Origin: Rifleibacterium sp035352635
Lineage (GTDB): Bacteria; Muiribacteriota; Ozemobacteria; Ozemobacterales; Ozemobacteraceae
DNA length: 60,304 bases
Direction: 5' to 3'
NCBI GenBank assembly: GCA_035352635.1
Contig: DAOPYA010000011.1
Span: 1-60,304 of the forward strand
Below the pieces are notes generated by a model, which was not told where the DNA came from, searched no databases, and worked only from the letters and a program-made list of their open reading frames with translations. The position numbers were made by a program, and so were the translations under genes. How positions within the stretch are numbered: the stretch's first letter is position 1; each line of letters begins with the position of its first letter. Positions 32,397-41,193 of this stretch are shown one piece after another.

Positions 32397-32906
32397 ATGA
32401 GTAGTTTCGAAGTAGGTTCTCCCATCGTCCACCCGATTCATGGTGCTGGAATTCTCAAACAAATCGACAAGAGGCAGGTGAGAGGGAGGCTTTTGAGCTA
32501 CTACATTATCGACTTTCCCTATAGCGATCTCGGCCAGGTAATGGTGCCGATCGATATGGCCGACAAAGTCGGGCTGCGCGTCATAAACAATGACAACAGC
32601 ATTGATGAAATTTTTACTTCACTCAGCGAAACCTTCACCGAAGAAGAAGAAGAAGAAAGCAAAAGTTTTCATCAGCGCTACCGCGACTATCTCGAAAAGA
32701 TTCAGAGTGGCGACCTCGTTCTGGTGGCCCGTGTTTATCGGCTGCTCTGCCGACGCAGCATGATCAAGCCATTGGGCACCAAAGACAAGGCTCTCTTCGA
32801 AACCGCCCGTCAGCTGCTGATTTCTGAAATCGTCTTCTCAAAAGAAGTTATCGATTCAGAAGCCAGTGCCATGCTCGACGAAGCAATGGAAGAAATGATC
32901 TTCTAA
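32397..32906 (+). CDS. CarD family transcriptional regulator
   Basis: A 169-residue CarD protein. The N-terminal RNA-polymerase-interacting domain (FEVGSPIVHPIHGAGILKQIDKRQVRG...YYIIDFPYSDLGQVMVPIDMADKVGLR) covers about 1-65. The helical DNA-binding C-terminal part (FHQRYRDYLEKIQSGDLVLVARVYRLLCRRS...LGTKDKALFETARQLLISEIVFS) follows, separated by an acidic linker (EEEEEESK). CarD proteins bind the RNA polymerase beta subunit and stabilise open complexes at many promoters, including rRNA promoters. It has its own transcript between two terminators. Its presence fits the recurring extended -10 promoters here, though a link is inference. Confidence 0.93.
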   Translation: MSSFEVGSPIVHPIHGAGILKQIDKRQVRGRLLSYYIIDFPYSDLGQVMVPIDMADKVGLRVINNDNSIDEIFTSLSETFTEEEEEESKSFHQRYRDYLEKIQSGDLVLVARVYRLLCRRSMIKPLGTKDKALFETARQLLISEIVFSKEVIDSEASAMLDEAMEEMIF

Positions 32907-32926
32907 GAATCGGCAAAGACTCAAAC

Positions 32927-32960
32927 AAAAGGCTGTCGGTCTTATGACCGACAGCCTTTT
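32927..32960. terminator. Bidirectional terminator after the CarD gene
   Basis: Perfect 15-base stem AAAAGGCTGTCGGTC (32927-32941) / GACCGACAGCCTTTT (32946-32960), loop TTAT, between converging genes. Confidence 0.95.
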
Positions 32961-33008
32961 GTTATTCGAGCAAATTGCCTTGCTTCTGCTGAACGCAGAA
33001 GCGCGAGT

Positions 33009-33992
33009 TCACCTCTGGTCTGCGAATGGGTCGTAGATAGCACTGATGCGGCGTATATTGCCGTAGGGTTTGTATTTTGCCTTGAGAATTCTGCCGGCGC
33101 TCATGTTGCGATCGATTTCCTGGATGGTCTGCAGGCGACCACCGCGCAGGCAGTCAGCAAACATTGGGGTGCCGCCCTTGGTTCCCATGTAGACAAACCA
33201 GTGATGGGCATTTTCGACAGGGTTATAAGCAGGGTCTTTGTCGTAAGCCGCTTTAACGTGAATCAGCATACCGGGTTTGAGTTTGCCGGCCAGAGCAGCG
33301 TCGTCAAGGCTGCTGATTCGCGAGCCGCGCAACGATTTATTGGGCTTGTAAGCATTATGCGGGTAAATGGAATTGGCCGAACTGACATGGGCGCCGCCCT
33401 TGTAGGCAACGGTGCCGGCAAATTGCAGGCATTTGTCGGGAGTGGTGAACCATTTCGACTGTTTTGCAGCCGCGAGACCCTTCATGAGGCAGTCTGGAAT
33501 TGCCGGGCCATTGATTCCACCTGATTTCTCGGTATTGGCGCTTTTTTCGTTATCTGGTGAAGCCTTCTCTGGCTTTTTGGCGACTGAATCTTTATAAGGA
33601 GACTTATTGACGCCCTGACTGGCTGGGGTGCCTGGCACATCGATAAGTGCTGAATGAAGATAGGCGTAGCCGTTGCCGTGCTTGATGATGTACCAGAGAC
33701 CCTGGCGGGCAATAATTGTGACCCGGGTGCCTGGGGCGAGGCCATCGATGATTTTGCCCCAGGGGCCGCTACGAACGTTCTGGCGCCAGCGACAGTTGAC
33801 GTTGCCCTCAATCGGGAAACCATCTTTGGTTGCATCAGCCGACAGGCCCGAGTCAGCGGACGCATTGCCAGCCTGCGAAAAGCTAACCGCGCCGCCCGAA
33901 AATGGGTTCTCAGCCAAAAGCGGGGTTAAAGCGAGAAACACCCCGAGGGCCAAAAGGGCAATCATCTTTTTGCCAGTTGGAGCAAACGGCAT
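33009..33992 (-). CDS. Exported SH3b and NlpC/CHAP-like hydrolase
   Basis: A 327-residue protein. Signal peptide at residues 1-27 (KKMIALLALGVFLALTPLLAE). An SH3b domain spans about 58-118 (FPIEGNVNCRWRQNVRSGPWGKIIDGLAPG...WYIIKHGNGYAYLH). A Lys/Pro linker follows, then a papain-like C-terminal domain with a likely Cys in TTPDKCLQFAGTVAY and His in VENAHHWFVYMG. This is the layout of cell-wall peptidases/amidases acting in the periplasm or outside. The N-terminal half is clearly homologous to that of the 35053 protein. GGAGG precedes ATG 33992. It is the last gene of a minus-strand set beginning at 36081. Confidence 0.78.
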   Translation of the reverse strand: MPFAPTGKKMIALLALGVFLALTPLLAENPFSGGAVSFSQAGNASADSGLSADATKDGFPIEGNVNCRWRQNVRSGPWGKIIDGLAPGTRVTIIARQGLWYIIKHGNGYAYLHSALIDVPGTPASQGVNKSPYKDSVAKKPEKASPDNEKSANTEKSGGINGPAIPDCLMKGLAAAKQSKWFTTPDKCLQFAGTVAYKGGAHVSSANSIYPHNAYKPNKSLRGSRISSLDDAALAGKLKPGMLIHVKAAYDKDPAYNPVENAHHWFVYMGTKGGTPMFADCLRGGRLQTIQEIDRNMSAGRILKAKYKPYGNIRRISAIYDPFADQR

Positions 33993-34113
33993 ACCTGACC
34001 TCCATTACTCTAGAACTGTAAATTTAAAGCTGTAGTTAATTATACTCAAAAATCGGCAGAAAGTTTATCAGACTGCAACCAGGCATGAACAGACAATTGT
34101 CTTTCTGACAGCG

Positions 34114-35034
34114 TCAACCCCTTGACGCTGGTTTGCCGATGAATACGCCCTTTTTAAGATTGAGACGCTTGACCCACACGCCATCGCGGGCATTCGGGTC
34201 GGCCTGAACCAGAATAACAGTGCCATCGGGGGCCAGGCGGCAATAGTGCTGCATTTCGAGACCATCAGGGCCTGGAATAACCATTGAGGACTCGACACGC
34301 CCACGTTTAACGGCATACAGGGTATGAACTGCATCAAGTTCGCCGCTGGCAGAAATAACTGAAAAAATGTGTCTATCTGAGGTATCAACACCGAGGAATT
34401 CTAGCGAAACCGTTTGAGCCGGTGCTTTGGGGGCTGGAGCGACCCAGAACAATCTGCCGTCATCTTTAAAGACACGCCCAGCCGGCACAATATCAGTGCC
34501 ATTCTGGGTCGGCGGCGGTATCACTACTGTCCGGCCGCTTTTGTCAGACTCGAGACCCGCATTTTTGTCGAGGCTCACGGCTGGCTTGCCCGGAATGACC
34601 TGATACAGATTGAAGTCGGCATCGCGAATGCAAAAACCTTCGCCCTTAACGGCAATATTGAGCAGGTTTTTTGCCGGGGCGCCGGTTTTGAGCAGAGTGT
34701 ATCCGGCTGGTTTTTCAGGGGCGAGGGCAAAAATATCAGAGTATGGGTAACCGCATAAATAGAGTTTGCCGGCGGCGGCAGTCAGATCGCTGAATTCGGC
34801 AGGGCCGTTTGCGGCAGGTGGCAGGCTGATTGAGGTCTGGGCACCGCTGGTGGCGACTTTAACGACCCGCTGGTCTCTGGCAAGCAGAAAAATATTGCCC
34901 TCTTCGCAGGCGGCGATCGATGAAAAGCGGCCGGGAACGAAAATACCACGATCAGAGGTTTCTGGGGCGGGAGGCGCGGCCAAAACCGGAGCGGCGAGAA
35001 TTACAGAGAGAATAAGGGTTAGAATTTTCAGCAT
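34114..35034 (-). CDS. Exported beta-propeller-like protein of unknown function
   Basis: A 306-residue protein with a signal peptide (residues 1-19, ILTLILSVILAAPVLA). The mature part has repeating beta-strand units with aromatic and glycine turns (GRFSSIAACEEGNIFLLARDQRVVKVATSG, FSDLTAAAGKLYLCGYPYSDIFALAPEKPAG, ...CRLAPDGTVILVQADPNARDGVWVKRLNLKKG), as in NHL or lactonase-type propellers. No catalytic residue set was recognised, so it may be a binding or structural protein. ATG 35034 has AGAGGAAA upstream and lies 18 bases after the stop of the C39-like peptidase gene, so it is in the same operon. A hairpin (34109-34130) overlaps its stop codon. Confidence 0.72.
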   Translation of the reverse strand: MLKILTLILSVILAAPVLAAPPAPETSDRGIFVPGRFSSIAACEEGNIFLLARDQRVVKVATSGAQTSISLPPAANGPAEFSDLTAAAGKLYLCGYPYSDIFALAPEKPAGYTLLKTGAPAKNLLNIAVKGEGFCIRDADFNLYQVIPGKPAVSLDKNAGLESDKSGRTVVIPPPTQNGTDIVPAGRVFKDDGRLFWVAPAPKAPAQTVSLEFLGVDTSDRHIFSVISASGELDAVHTLYAVKRGRVESSMVIPGPDGLEMQHYCRLAPDGTVILVQADPNARDGVWVKRLNLKKGVFIGKPASRG

Positions 35035-35052
35035 TTTGTTTCCTCTAATTGG

Positions 35053-36081
35053 TTATTCAAGCGTCATGACAGCGTGCTTAGAACCGCCGCCAACCCACCA
35101 GGCCGAGAAATCAGCGAACGACTTCTGCTGCTTAACCTGACTTCTGCCAGGGTCATTATAATATATATTGCCGGAATCATCTATGCCGGTGATGCAGACG
35201 TAATGGTTCTTAACATGAGCTATCAATGGCTTTCCGGCTTTGATCTGGTCGCGAATCCAGGATTGCCCAACAGTATAGTGCCATTTGGCATTCGGGTAAC
35301 CGTAATGAGCGGCGCCTTTGGCAAGCCCTGAATGCCCGGTTCCTGAATCGGCAGTAGAACCGCAGATGTTCCAGAGTGAAGAAGCCAGGGAGCCGGGGTC
35401 TTTTTTAGTGTAGTAGGCCAGTGCCATACCCAAAGCTGTGGGGCCGCAGGCAGAACCTGGGGCCGGGCAACTGACGGTCATCTGGCACTTCGTCGGCACT
35501 TCAATAAAAACCTTGCCATTAGAGCCAGTCTGGGTGCCGGGCTTGCCTGTTGAAGTTTCGGGCGGCGCGGCGGGTGGGGCCGTGACCGAAGCGACAGTCG
35601 TCGAAGAACCTTTGCTTTTTGAGACCTTGACGCCTTCGTCAAGACTCAGGGCGCCACCATCACGGGTATCGCCGGGGTAATCAGGTTCGACCTGTGAAGC
35701 GTTATTATTGGGGATGGAAACATAGTTTCTATGCATGTAACCCTGCTGGCCATTGATTTCGACGATATAAAATTCGCCCGAAACGCCGAGAACTTTGAGT
35801 TCGGCGCCAGAAGAATGGGTGGAAATAACATTTCCCCAGGGCCATGAACGCAGGCGCAGATTTGAGCCACAGGCGACCGTGCCTTTGACCGGAAAACCCT
35901 CGGGGGTTTCGACACCGGCGGCTTCAGCGGTGTCAATGTCTTTGATGTAGTCAGTGCTGGCAACAACATTGACAATTTTAACATCAGCACCTTCGGCGAA
36001 GGGTGTCTCGGCGCCATAGACAAACAATGGAAACAGAGCGACAAGCAGGGTGATTAAGAGAGAGGTTTTTAAAATTTTCAC
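35053..36081 (-). CDS. Exported SH3b and C39-like cysteine peptidase
   Basis: A 342-residue protein. Signal peptide at residues 1-23 (ILKTSLLITLLVALFPLFVYGAE). SH3b domain at about 62-122 (FPVKGTVACGSNLRLRSWPWGNVIST...FYIVEINGQQGYMHRNYV). A Pro/Thr-rich linker follows. The C-terminal C39_2 papain-like domain has Cys in PGSACGPTALGMALAYY, His in VKNHYVCITGID and Asp in YNDPGRS. It probably cleaves peptides in the cell wall or secreted proteins. GTG start at 36081 with GGAGGA six bases upstream. It is the first gene of the minus-strand set, divergent from the propeller lipoprotein gene, so both may share a control region (36082-36194). Confidence 0.85.
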   Translation of the reverse strand: MKILKTSLLITLLVALFPLFVYGAETPFAEGADVKIVNVVASTDYIKDIDTAEAAGVETPEGFPVKGTVACGSNLRLRSWPWGNVISTHSSGAELKVLGVSGEFYIVEINGQQGYMHRNYVSIPNNNASQVEPDYPGDTRDGGALSLDEGVKVSKSKGSSTTVASVTAPPAAPPETSTGKPGTQTGSNGKVFIEVPTKCQMTVSCPAPGSACGPTALGMALAYYTKKDPGSLASSLWNICGSTADSGTGHSGLAKGAAHYGYPNAKWHYTVGQSWIRDQIKAGKPLIAHVKNHYVCITGIDDSGNIYYNDPGRSQVKQQKSFADFSAWWVGGGSKHAVMTLE

Positions 36082-36146
36082 GTTTTATCCTCCGGGTGGC
36101 ATATTGAAATTATACCGCCAATTCAGCTGAATGGTTTTTGAAATTT

Positions 36147-36155
36147 TGGTAGAAT
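36147..36155 (+). promoter_or_regulatory. Extended -10 promoter of the propeller lipoprotein gene
   Basis: TGGTAGAAT (TAGAAT at 36150-36155) in the divergent intergenic region, about 40 bases before the ATG. The -35 is weak. Confidence 0.5.
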
Positions 36156-36194
36156 CAGAACAACAGGCGATAAATGCCGGGAGGAAAAGATCTG

Positions 36195-38519
36195 ATGAAG
36201 CCAAAATTCTGTCTGCCGGGTCTGGTGCTGGCCCTGACCTTCCTGGTGCTGGTCGCGACTTTTGCCTGCAACCCCGAGCCGGGTCCGCAGCATTTTCCGA
36301 AGTTAACTGTGCCGCCAGTGCGCATTAAAAGCGGCTATTTCACGGTGTATAACAGCCTGAACGGGCTGCCCTGCAACGACATTCGCTCGCTTTTGATTTT
36401 TAACCCTTCGGGGGGTTCAAACTGGGTAATTGTCGGCACTGCGGAGCGTGGCCTGATGATTTTTGCCGATGAAGCCTGGCATTTGAGCGGAGGGGGGCTC
36501 TTCAGCTTTCCCGAACTGACGGTCACCGCCCTGGCACCGAATGACGAAAACAGCTTTTACGCGGGCACTTCGGCGGGGATTTTTAAAGGAACCTTTTCCC
36601 AGGGAAGTTTAGCCTTTAATCAGGTTGCAGCTGATTTCCGTTCAGTAATCAACGTTAATGCCATGGCGCGAAATCCTGACGAAAAAGACAGTCTTTTTGT
36701 GGCTGGCGACCGAACCGCCGGGGTGCTTACCCGCGACCACTTCGAGGAATTCAATATCCCCGAGCATCTTAGCCCGACTGGGTTTTCAGCAGTTGTTACC
36801 TCAGATATGGGCAGTTTTGCCGGCTGCAATGGCGGGATATTCAGAATCTCTGCCAATGGGCTTGAGGCTTGCCCCGGAGCGCTTGAAAAAGCCGGCTGGG
36901 TGAACAGCTTCGCTGCGGCAAAAAATCGTTTATTTATCGCCTCGTCAAACGGCGTTCTGCAACTGAGCGCGAAAGAGAAAGTCGATTATCTGTTGCCCGG
37001 GGTCTGGGCGACCTGCCTGGCCTTCAGTGCATCCCCTGAAGATACCCTTGACGGCAAGGATTTTAAAGCCTTTGTCGGCACTCATCAGGTTGGCGCCATG
37101 CTGGAAGACACTGACCCATTCAGCGAACTGCGCGGCACCCATGAACAGTTACAGAGAGATTACGCCGCCTACACCCGCAGGTTTGCCGGCAGCAACAATG
37201 TAGACCCTCAGGTCGTCTTCGATATGTATCAAAGGTTTAACGATCTGCAGGCAGCAATCGAAAATATAGCACAGCAGCGCCAGAGTGAGGCCATCATTGC
37301 CCCACTGCTCAAAGGCTTATGGATCGGCACCCAGGACAGCGGCACCATTCTTTTTGCTACGAACGGCCAACGTTATCACCTGACCGCGGCTAACTCGAAG
37401 TTGCCCTCAGACAGCGTAACCGCTATTGCCTGCGCCCCGAACGGTGAAACCTGGGCCGGAACTGCCAATGCCGGTCTGTTGCGCTATTCTTCGCGGTCAA
37501 TCGCCGGCAAAGGGAAGTTGCTGAACCTTCTCGAATGCCGCCCAACGCGCATCAGGGTTCTTGCTGATCTTCTCGCCATCGGCACGAAAGATGACGGGAT
37601 GCATCTCTACGATGTCAAAACCCTTCAGAGTATCGGGCATTACAATCCTTCAAGCATCAAAGGCTTTCACAAGCAGGTCAGTGATTTTGCCATTGACCGC
37701 GACGGCAGCATGTGGGTAACCGGCGACGCCGGGGTTATGCTCTGGAACGGGAAAGCGTGGCAAAAAATTGCAGTGGCCTCAGGAACAATAGCCCCTGAAG
37801 GCATGGCATCACGCGTCAGCATTGACGGTGAGAATCGTGTCTTTGTTGCCTTTGCCGCACCCGCCAAAGTTTGCACCCAGGTCTGTTTTTTTGATGGCAC
37901 TAATCTGGTGCGCACCGACCCGGCTTCTGTTCGGCAGATTCTGCAGGCAACCGACACCAGAAAACTTGAAAGCGTTCGTATGCACGGATTAAGCGGCGTT
38001 TATATGCGTGACTTCAATTTTGGCAATGCCAGCGCCGCTCTTGCCGCCTTTGAGAATGGCGACGACAGCAGAGTCACGGCCATGCTGAATACCGAGCATT
38101 ATCTCTTAACCGGCCTTGAGAACGGTCTGCAGAAAATTTTTGACGGAGAGAGCTATAAACAGCTTTCAGAAGAGGGAACCGGGCGCATCGGCGCCATCGG
38201 GAATCTTTTTAGAATGCCAAGCGGGGTAATTCTGATTCAGGGTGCCGATGGAATCAGTGAATTTGATGGGCAGCATTACAAGTTGCTCGAGTCGCCCGCC
38301 ACCGGGCCAGGGTTCAAGATCACCGACATCTGCCTCGACCAGCTGAACCCTGAAACCTGCCGAATTTCATTCACCAGTACCGGGGGGGGCGGCTATGCAC
38401 GCTACCAGGAACCATTCTGGGAAAAATTCCAGGCTAAAAAGCCAGTAATTTCGATTGCTCAGGCTGACCCTGTCATCTTTCTTGCCACCCCTGATGGTGT
38501 AGATTATCTGATCGAATAG
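36195..38519 (+). CDS. Lipoprotein with two-component-regulator-type propeller repeats
   Basis: A 774-residue protein. The N-terminus has a hydrophobic segment ending LVLVATFAC (residues 13-25), a probable lipoprotein signal with the modified Cys near residue 25. The rest is a beta-propeller with Reg_prop-type repeats: YNSLNGLPCNDIRSLLIFNP, LPSDSVTAIACAPNGETWAGTANAGLLRYS, VSDFAIDRDGSMWVTGDAGVMLWNG. Such repeats form the sensor part of hybrid two-component systems, but no kinase is fused here, so it may be a ligand-binding surface protein. ATG 36195 with GGGAGG upstream. Two exported TPR genes follow at short spacing, probably in the same operon. Confidence 0.8.
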   Translation: MKPKFCLPGLVLALTFLVLVATFACNPEPGPQHFPKLTVPPVRIKSGYFTVYNSLNGLPCNDIRSLLIFNPSGGSNWVIVGTAERGLMIFADEAWHLSGGGLFSFPELTVTALAPNDENSFYAGTSAGIFKGTFSQGSLAFNQVAADFRSVINVNAMARNPDEKDSLFVAGDRTAGVLTRDHFEEFNIPEHLSPTGFSAVVTSDMGSFAGCNGGIFRISANGLEACPGALEKAGWVNSFAAAKNRLFIASSNGVLQLSAKEKVDYLLPGVWATCLAFSASPEDTLDGKDFKAFVGTHQVGAMLEDTDPFSELRGTHEQLQRDYAAYTRRFAGSNNVDPQVVFDMYQRFNDLQAAIENIAQQRQSEAIIAPLLKGLWIGTQDSGTILFATNGQRYHLTAANSKLPSDSVTAIACAPNGETWAGTANAGLLRYSSRSIAGKGKLLNLLECRPTRIRVLADLLAIGTKDDGMHLYDVKTLQSIGHYNPSSIKGFHKQVSDFAIDRDGSMWVTGDAGVMLWNGKAWQKIAVASGTIAPEGMASRVSIDGENRVFVAFAAPAKVCTQVCFFDGTNLVRTDPASVRQILQATDTRKLESVRMHGLSGVYMRDFNFGNASAALAAFENGDDSRVTAMLNTEHYLLTGLENGLQKIFDGESYKQLSEEGTGRIGAIGNLFRMPSGVILIQGADGISEFDGQHYKLLESPATGPGFKITDICLDQLNPETCRISFTSTGGGGYARYQEPFWEKFQAKKPVISIAQADPVIFLATPDGVDYLIE

Positions 38520-38577
38520 TTGAAGAATTGTTTCATTAATAAACAGGAATCTGCCGAATCTTATTTAAAGGCAAACA

Positions 38578-39189
38578 ATGAAAAGAAGATTCCTGTTATT
38601 AACAGCAGTGATTATCGCGCTGTTTCTGCCCGGCACGAAAGCTTATCTTGCCAGCGGTCGAAGCAACCAGATGATGCACGGTGCCATGGCACCTGTTACC
38701 GGCCGCAAGGCCGAGGTTAACTTCTATTCGCTGCTTAACAATTCCGGGCGTGAATATCAGTCATGGGTGCGCGACGGCCGCAACTACCTGAACCGGCGCG
38801 AATTCGAGCAGGCGATCTGGGCCTTGCGCAAAGCCATCGAACTTCGACCAGCGGCTGAAGAAGCTCGCTTTCTTCTCGGTTACACCTATGAACAGCGTGG
38901 TCTCGAAGGCCTGCCCGGTGACATGACCGACTGGGATGCCCTGGCGGCCCGTGAATACATTTCGGCAATCGAACTGGCAGACCATCTGCCGTCACGCTTC
39001 AACCTGGCGGTTCTGCACCGCAGGCATGGGCGCTTTGAAGATGCCCGCCGCCATCTTGAGCATATTCTGCTGATTAAAGACTCAGGCGCACTAGGCCGCA
39101 AAGCATCAAGCGAGCTGAACGCCCTTTTCCATCAGGATGTCAGACCACGCAGTATTTCAAGCAAAGTGAGGGATATAACCTCACCATGA
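38578..39189 (+). CDS. Exported TPR protein
   Basis: A 203-residue protein with a signal peptide (residues 1-24, FLLLTAVIIALFLPGTKA) and two or three TPR units (YQSWVRDGRNYLNRREFEQAIWALRKAIELRPAAEEARFLLGYTYEQRG, then SRFNLAVLHRRHGRFEDARRHLEHILLIKDSG). TPR arrays bind other proteins. It ends in ATGA shared with the next TPR gene (4-base overlap), so the two are translated together. They follow the propeller lipoprotein gene by 58 bases and may form an envelope complex; that is inference from linkage. Confidence 0.82.
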   Translation: MKRRFLLLTAVIIALFLPGTKAYLASGRSNQMMHGAMAPVTGRKAEVNFYSLLNNSGREYQSWVRDGRNYLNRREFEQAIWALRKAIELRPAAEEARFLLGYTYEQRGLEGLPGDMTDWDALAAREYISAIELADHLPSRFNLAVLHRRHGRFEDARRHLEHILLIKDSGALGRKASSELNALFHQDVRPRSISSKVRDITSP

Positions 39190-40904
39190 TCAGAAAGCAT
39201 TGCAAGACAGGCTTTCTCACGCTGGCAATATGCCTTGCCGGCATCTCGATGAGCAACATCAATACCTCGGCAAGCAACGATGGCATCGAAGCCCGGTTGT
39301 TCAAAAACATCGAGACAGCCGCGCAGCAGGGCAAGCTTTCGACCGCCAAAGAAGACATTCAGCGAGTCCTGAAGCTAAACCCAAGGCACCCGGGCGCGAT
39401 CTTTTTTGCAGGCCAATTTTCGTATGAGTCGGGCAACCTTGCCAATGCTGAGAAATTTCTCAAAAGGGTGCTCAGCAACAAAACCTATGGTGCCAAAGCC
39501 AGCCAGATTCTTGCTGACATCGGAATGAACAAGTATCGTGGCAAATTCAAAGAAAGCCTTGAAGTCTATCTTTCGGGTGAATCATTCGGCCAGGCCCTGC
39601 AGCTCTGCGATGAAGCTCTCGAAGCGATGCCTGAAAATCAGGATATTCTGTTTAAGGCAACTTATATTTCGTGTATGCTCGGGCGCCAGGAACTGGCCGA
39701 ACGCTACCGTGCTTCATTCAGCAGGCTGGCGGGCAAAAGCCCATTGGTCGCCGAATTGCAGACTTTCGTAACCGCGTGGTTTGCAGACAGTTACGAAGCA
39801 GAAAACACTCTCGACCTGCTGCTGAGCATCACCAGTCGCGAACTGCTCACCCTGCCGGTCAGAAAGCGCATCAAAGATCTGATTGTCACCACCCGTGCTA
39901 CCGACAAGTTCGAAAGTTTCATTCAACGCGAGAAGCAGATTCCAGGCGCCGACACCGGCACTCTTGAACGTGAGCTTATCGGCTTTCTGATCGAAGAAAA
40001 GCAATACGAAAAAGCTCTCGAACGAATCAACATGCGACCAGTTGATTCAATCGATGACAACCTGCTGTATATAAAGATTCTCGGCCTCACCGGCCAGGAA
40101 AAGAAAGCGATGACCAGTGCCAGACACCTGATGTCGGCGGCCGCTCAGGACTTAAGAACTTATCAGGCCTGGATAGACGCATGGCTTCTCTATGTCGAAA
40201 ACCATCAGCAACCGCCTGATGGCAACGACGATGGCGGCAAAAACTTTGTTGAAATGGCTGACGAGATTCTTGAGCGGCTGAAACCCGATAAACTGGTAAC
40301 CCTGAACCCTGAACTGCTGATCAACCTGCTGCGCATGGCGGTGATTATCGACAACAACGAACAAATCAAGCTTATTAAGCCTGAAGTTCTACGCATTCCA
40401 TTCAACGATGAACTGGCAAGGCAGGTTATCAAAGCCTGTAATGAAATGTTGATTTTCAACAGGTCGTCGATCGCCGTAGACCTTCTCGAAAGCGCCAGAA
40501 ACCAGTTGCCCGAGAACCATAATCTGACCATCAAACTGGCAGAAATTTATCTGAGCAGCGACCCGGCCGCCGGCGCAAAAATTCTCGAAGGATTGCTGCT
40601 GGAAAAGCCTGACCTGATGCGCGCTTTTCTGCTATGGGCCGACTGCATGAATTTGGCAGGAAAGGCCAGTGAGGCAGAAGTTGAAATACTTAAAAGACTC
40701 GCGGCGCCTGGAATCGGAGAACTGGTCAAGCGCCAGCTGAATGCGAAACTCGAAGTTCTGCGTATGCAGAATTTTGTGAACCAGAAGGATCAACCGCCAA
40801 CCGACGAGAACGGCGAAGTCGATTCGACAGTTCCTGATCGTGATCTGACACCGGTTGAACTGACTGAGGAGGAGATACAGGAAATACAGAACGAAGGAAA
40901 CTGA
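39186..40904 (+). CDS. Exported protein with many TPR-like helical repeats
   Basis: A 572-residue protein. Signal-like segment at residues 9-26 (GFLTLAICLAGISMSNIN). TPR units are clear at the start (TAKEDIQRVLKLNPRHPGAIFFAGQFSYESGNLANAEKFLKRVLS), around QALQLCDEALEAMPENQDILFKATYISCMLGRQELAERY, and near 470-520 (LTIKLAEIYLSSDPAAGAKILEGLLLEKPDLMRAFLLWADCMNLAG). An acidic low-complexity tail (PVELTEEEIQEIQNEGN) ends the protein. It probably scaffolds a periplasmic or envelope complex. Start overlaps the preceding TPR gene by 4 bases (ATGA). Confidence 0.8.
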   Translation: MIRKHCKTGFLTLAICLAGISMSNINTSASNDGIEARLFKNIETAAQQGKLSTAKEDIQRVLKLNPRHPGAIFFAGQFSYESGNLANAEKFLKRVLSNKTYGAKASQILADIGMNKYRGKFKESLEVYLSGESFGQALQLCDEALEAMPENQDILFKATYISCMLGRQELAERYRASFSRLAGKSPLVAELQTFVTAWFADSYEAENTLDLLLSITSRELLTLPVRKRIKDLIVTTRATDKFESFIQREKQIPGADTGTLERELIGFLIEEKQYEKALERINMRPVDSIDDNLLYIKILGLTGQEKKAMTSARHLMSAAAQDLRTYQAWIDAWLLYVENHQQPPDGNDDGGKNFVEMADEILERLKPDKLVTLNPELLINLLRMAVIIDNNEQIKLIKPEVLRIPFNDELARQVIKACNEMLIFNRSSIAVDLLESARNQLPENHNLTIKLAEIYLSSDPAAGAKILEGLLLEKPDLMRAFLLWADCMNLAGKASEAEVEILKRLAAPGIGELVKRQLNAKLEVLRMQNFVNQKDQPPTDENGEVDSTVPDRDLTPVELTEEEIQEIQNEGN

Positions 40905-40959
40905 GACCACGAACCCGAGATCTGCAACAAATAAGTTCATAAGCGACAAAGGAGACAAT

Positions 40960-41115
40960 ATGCTGATTGAAATCTTTACCAGTGGCAAGGTGATCATCGA
41001 CGGGCAGGATGCCGGCAAGCACTATAAGGCCGAAGAAGCACTGTATGACTATCTTGTTAACCCGACGGGGTTCGTCGTGGCAAAAAATAACGGAAAAAAG
41101 AACAAAACAGCCTGA
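40960..41115 (+). CDS. Small protein of unknown function (51 residues)
   Basis: ATG at 40960 with a strong AAAGGAG site 4-10 bases before it. Reading MLIEIFTSGKVIIDGQDAGK... and ending ...KNNGKKNKTA gives 51 residues, with a beta-hairpin-like start and a lysine-rich end. No family was recognised. Good ribosome site, uninterrupted frame, position 55 bases after a gene and just before a terminator support expression. Probably co-transcribed with the TPR genes upstream. Confidence 0.65.
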   Translation: MLIEIFTSGKVIIDGQDAGKHYKAEEALYDYLVNPTGFVVAKNNGKKNKTA

Positions 41116-41137
41116 AAACAGCTGAATCTTTAAATAT

Positions 41138-41169
41138 AAAAAGCCGTGTGCCTGAGCACACGGCTTTTT
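41138..41169. terminator. Bidirectional terminator
   Basis: Stem AAAAAGCCGTGTGC (41138-41151) / GCACACGGCTTTTT (41156-41169), loop CTGA, between the plus-strand small gene and the minus-strand TPR gene. Confidence 0.95.
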
Positions 41170-41193
41170 TATTTAAAATGGTTACCGGGGGGG

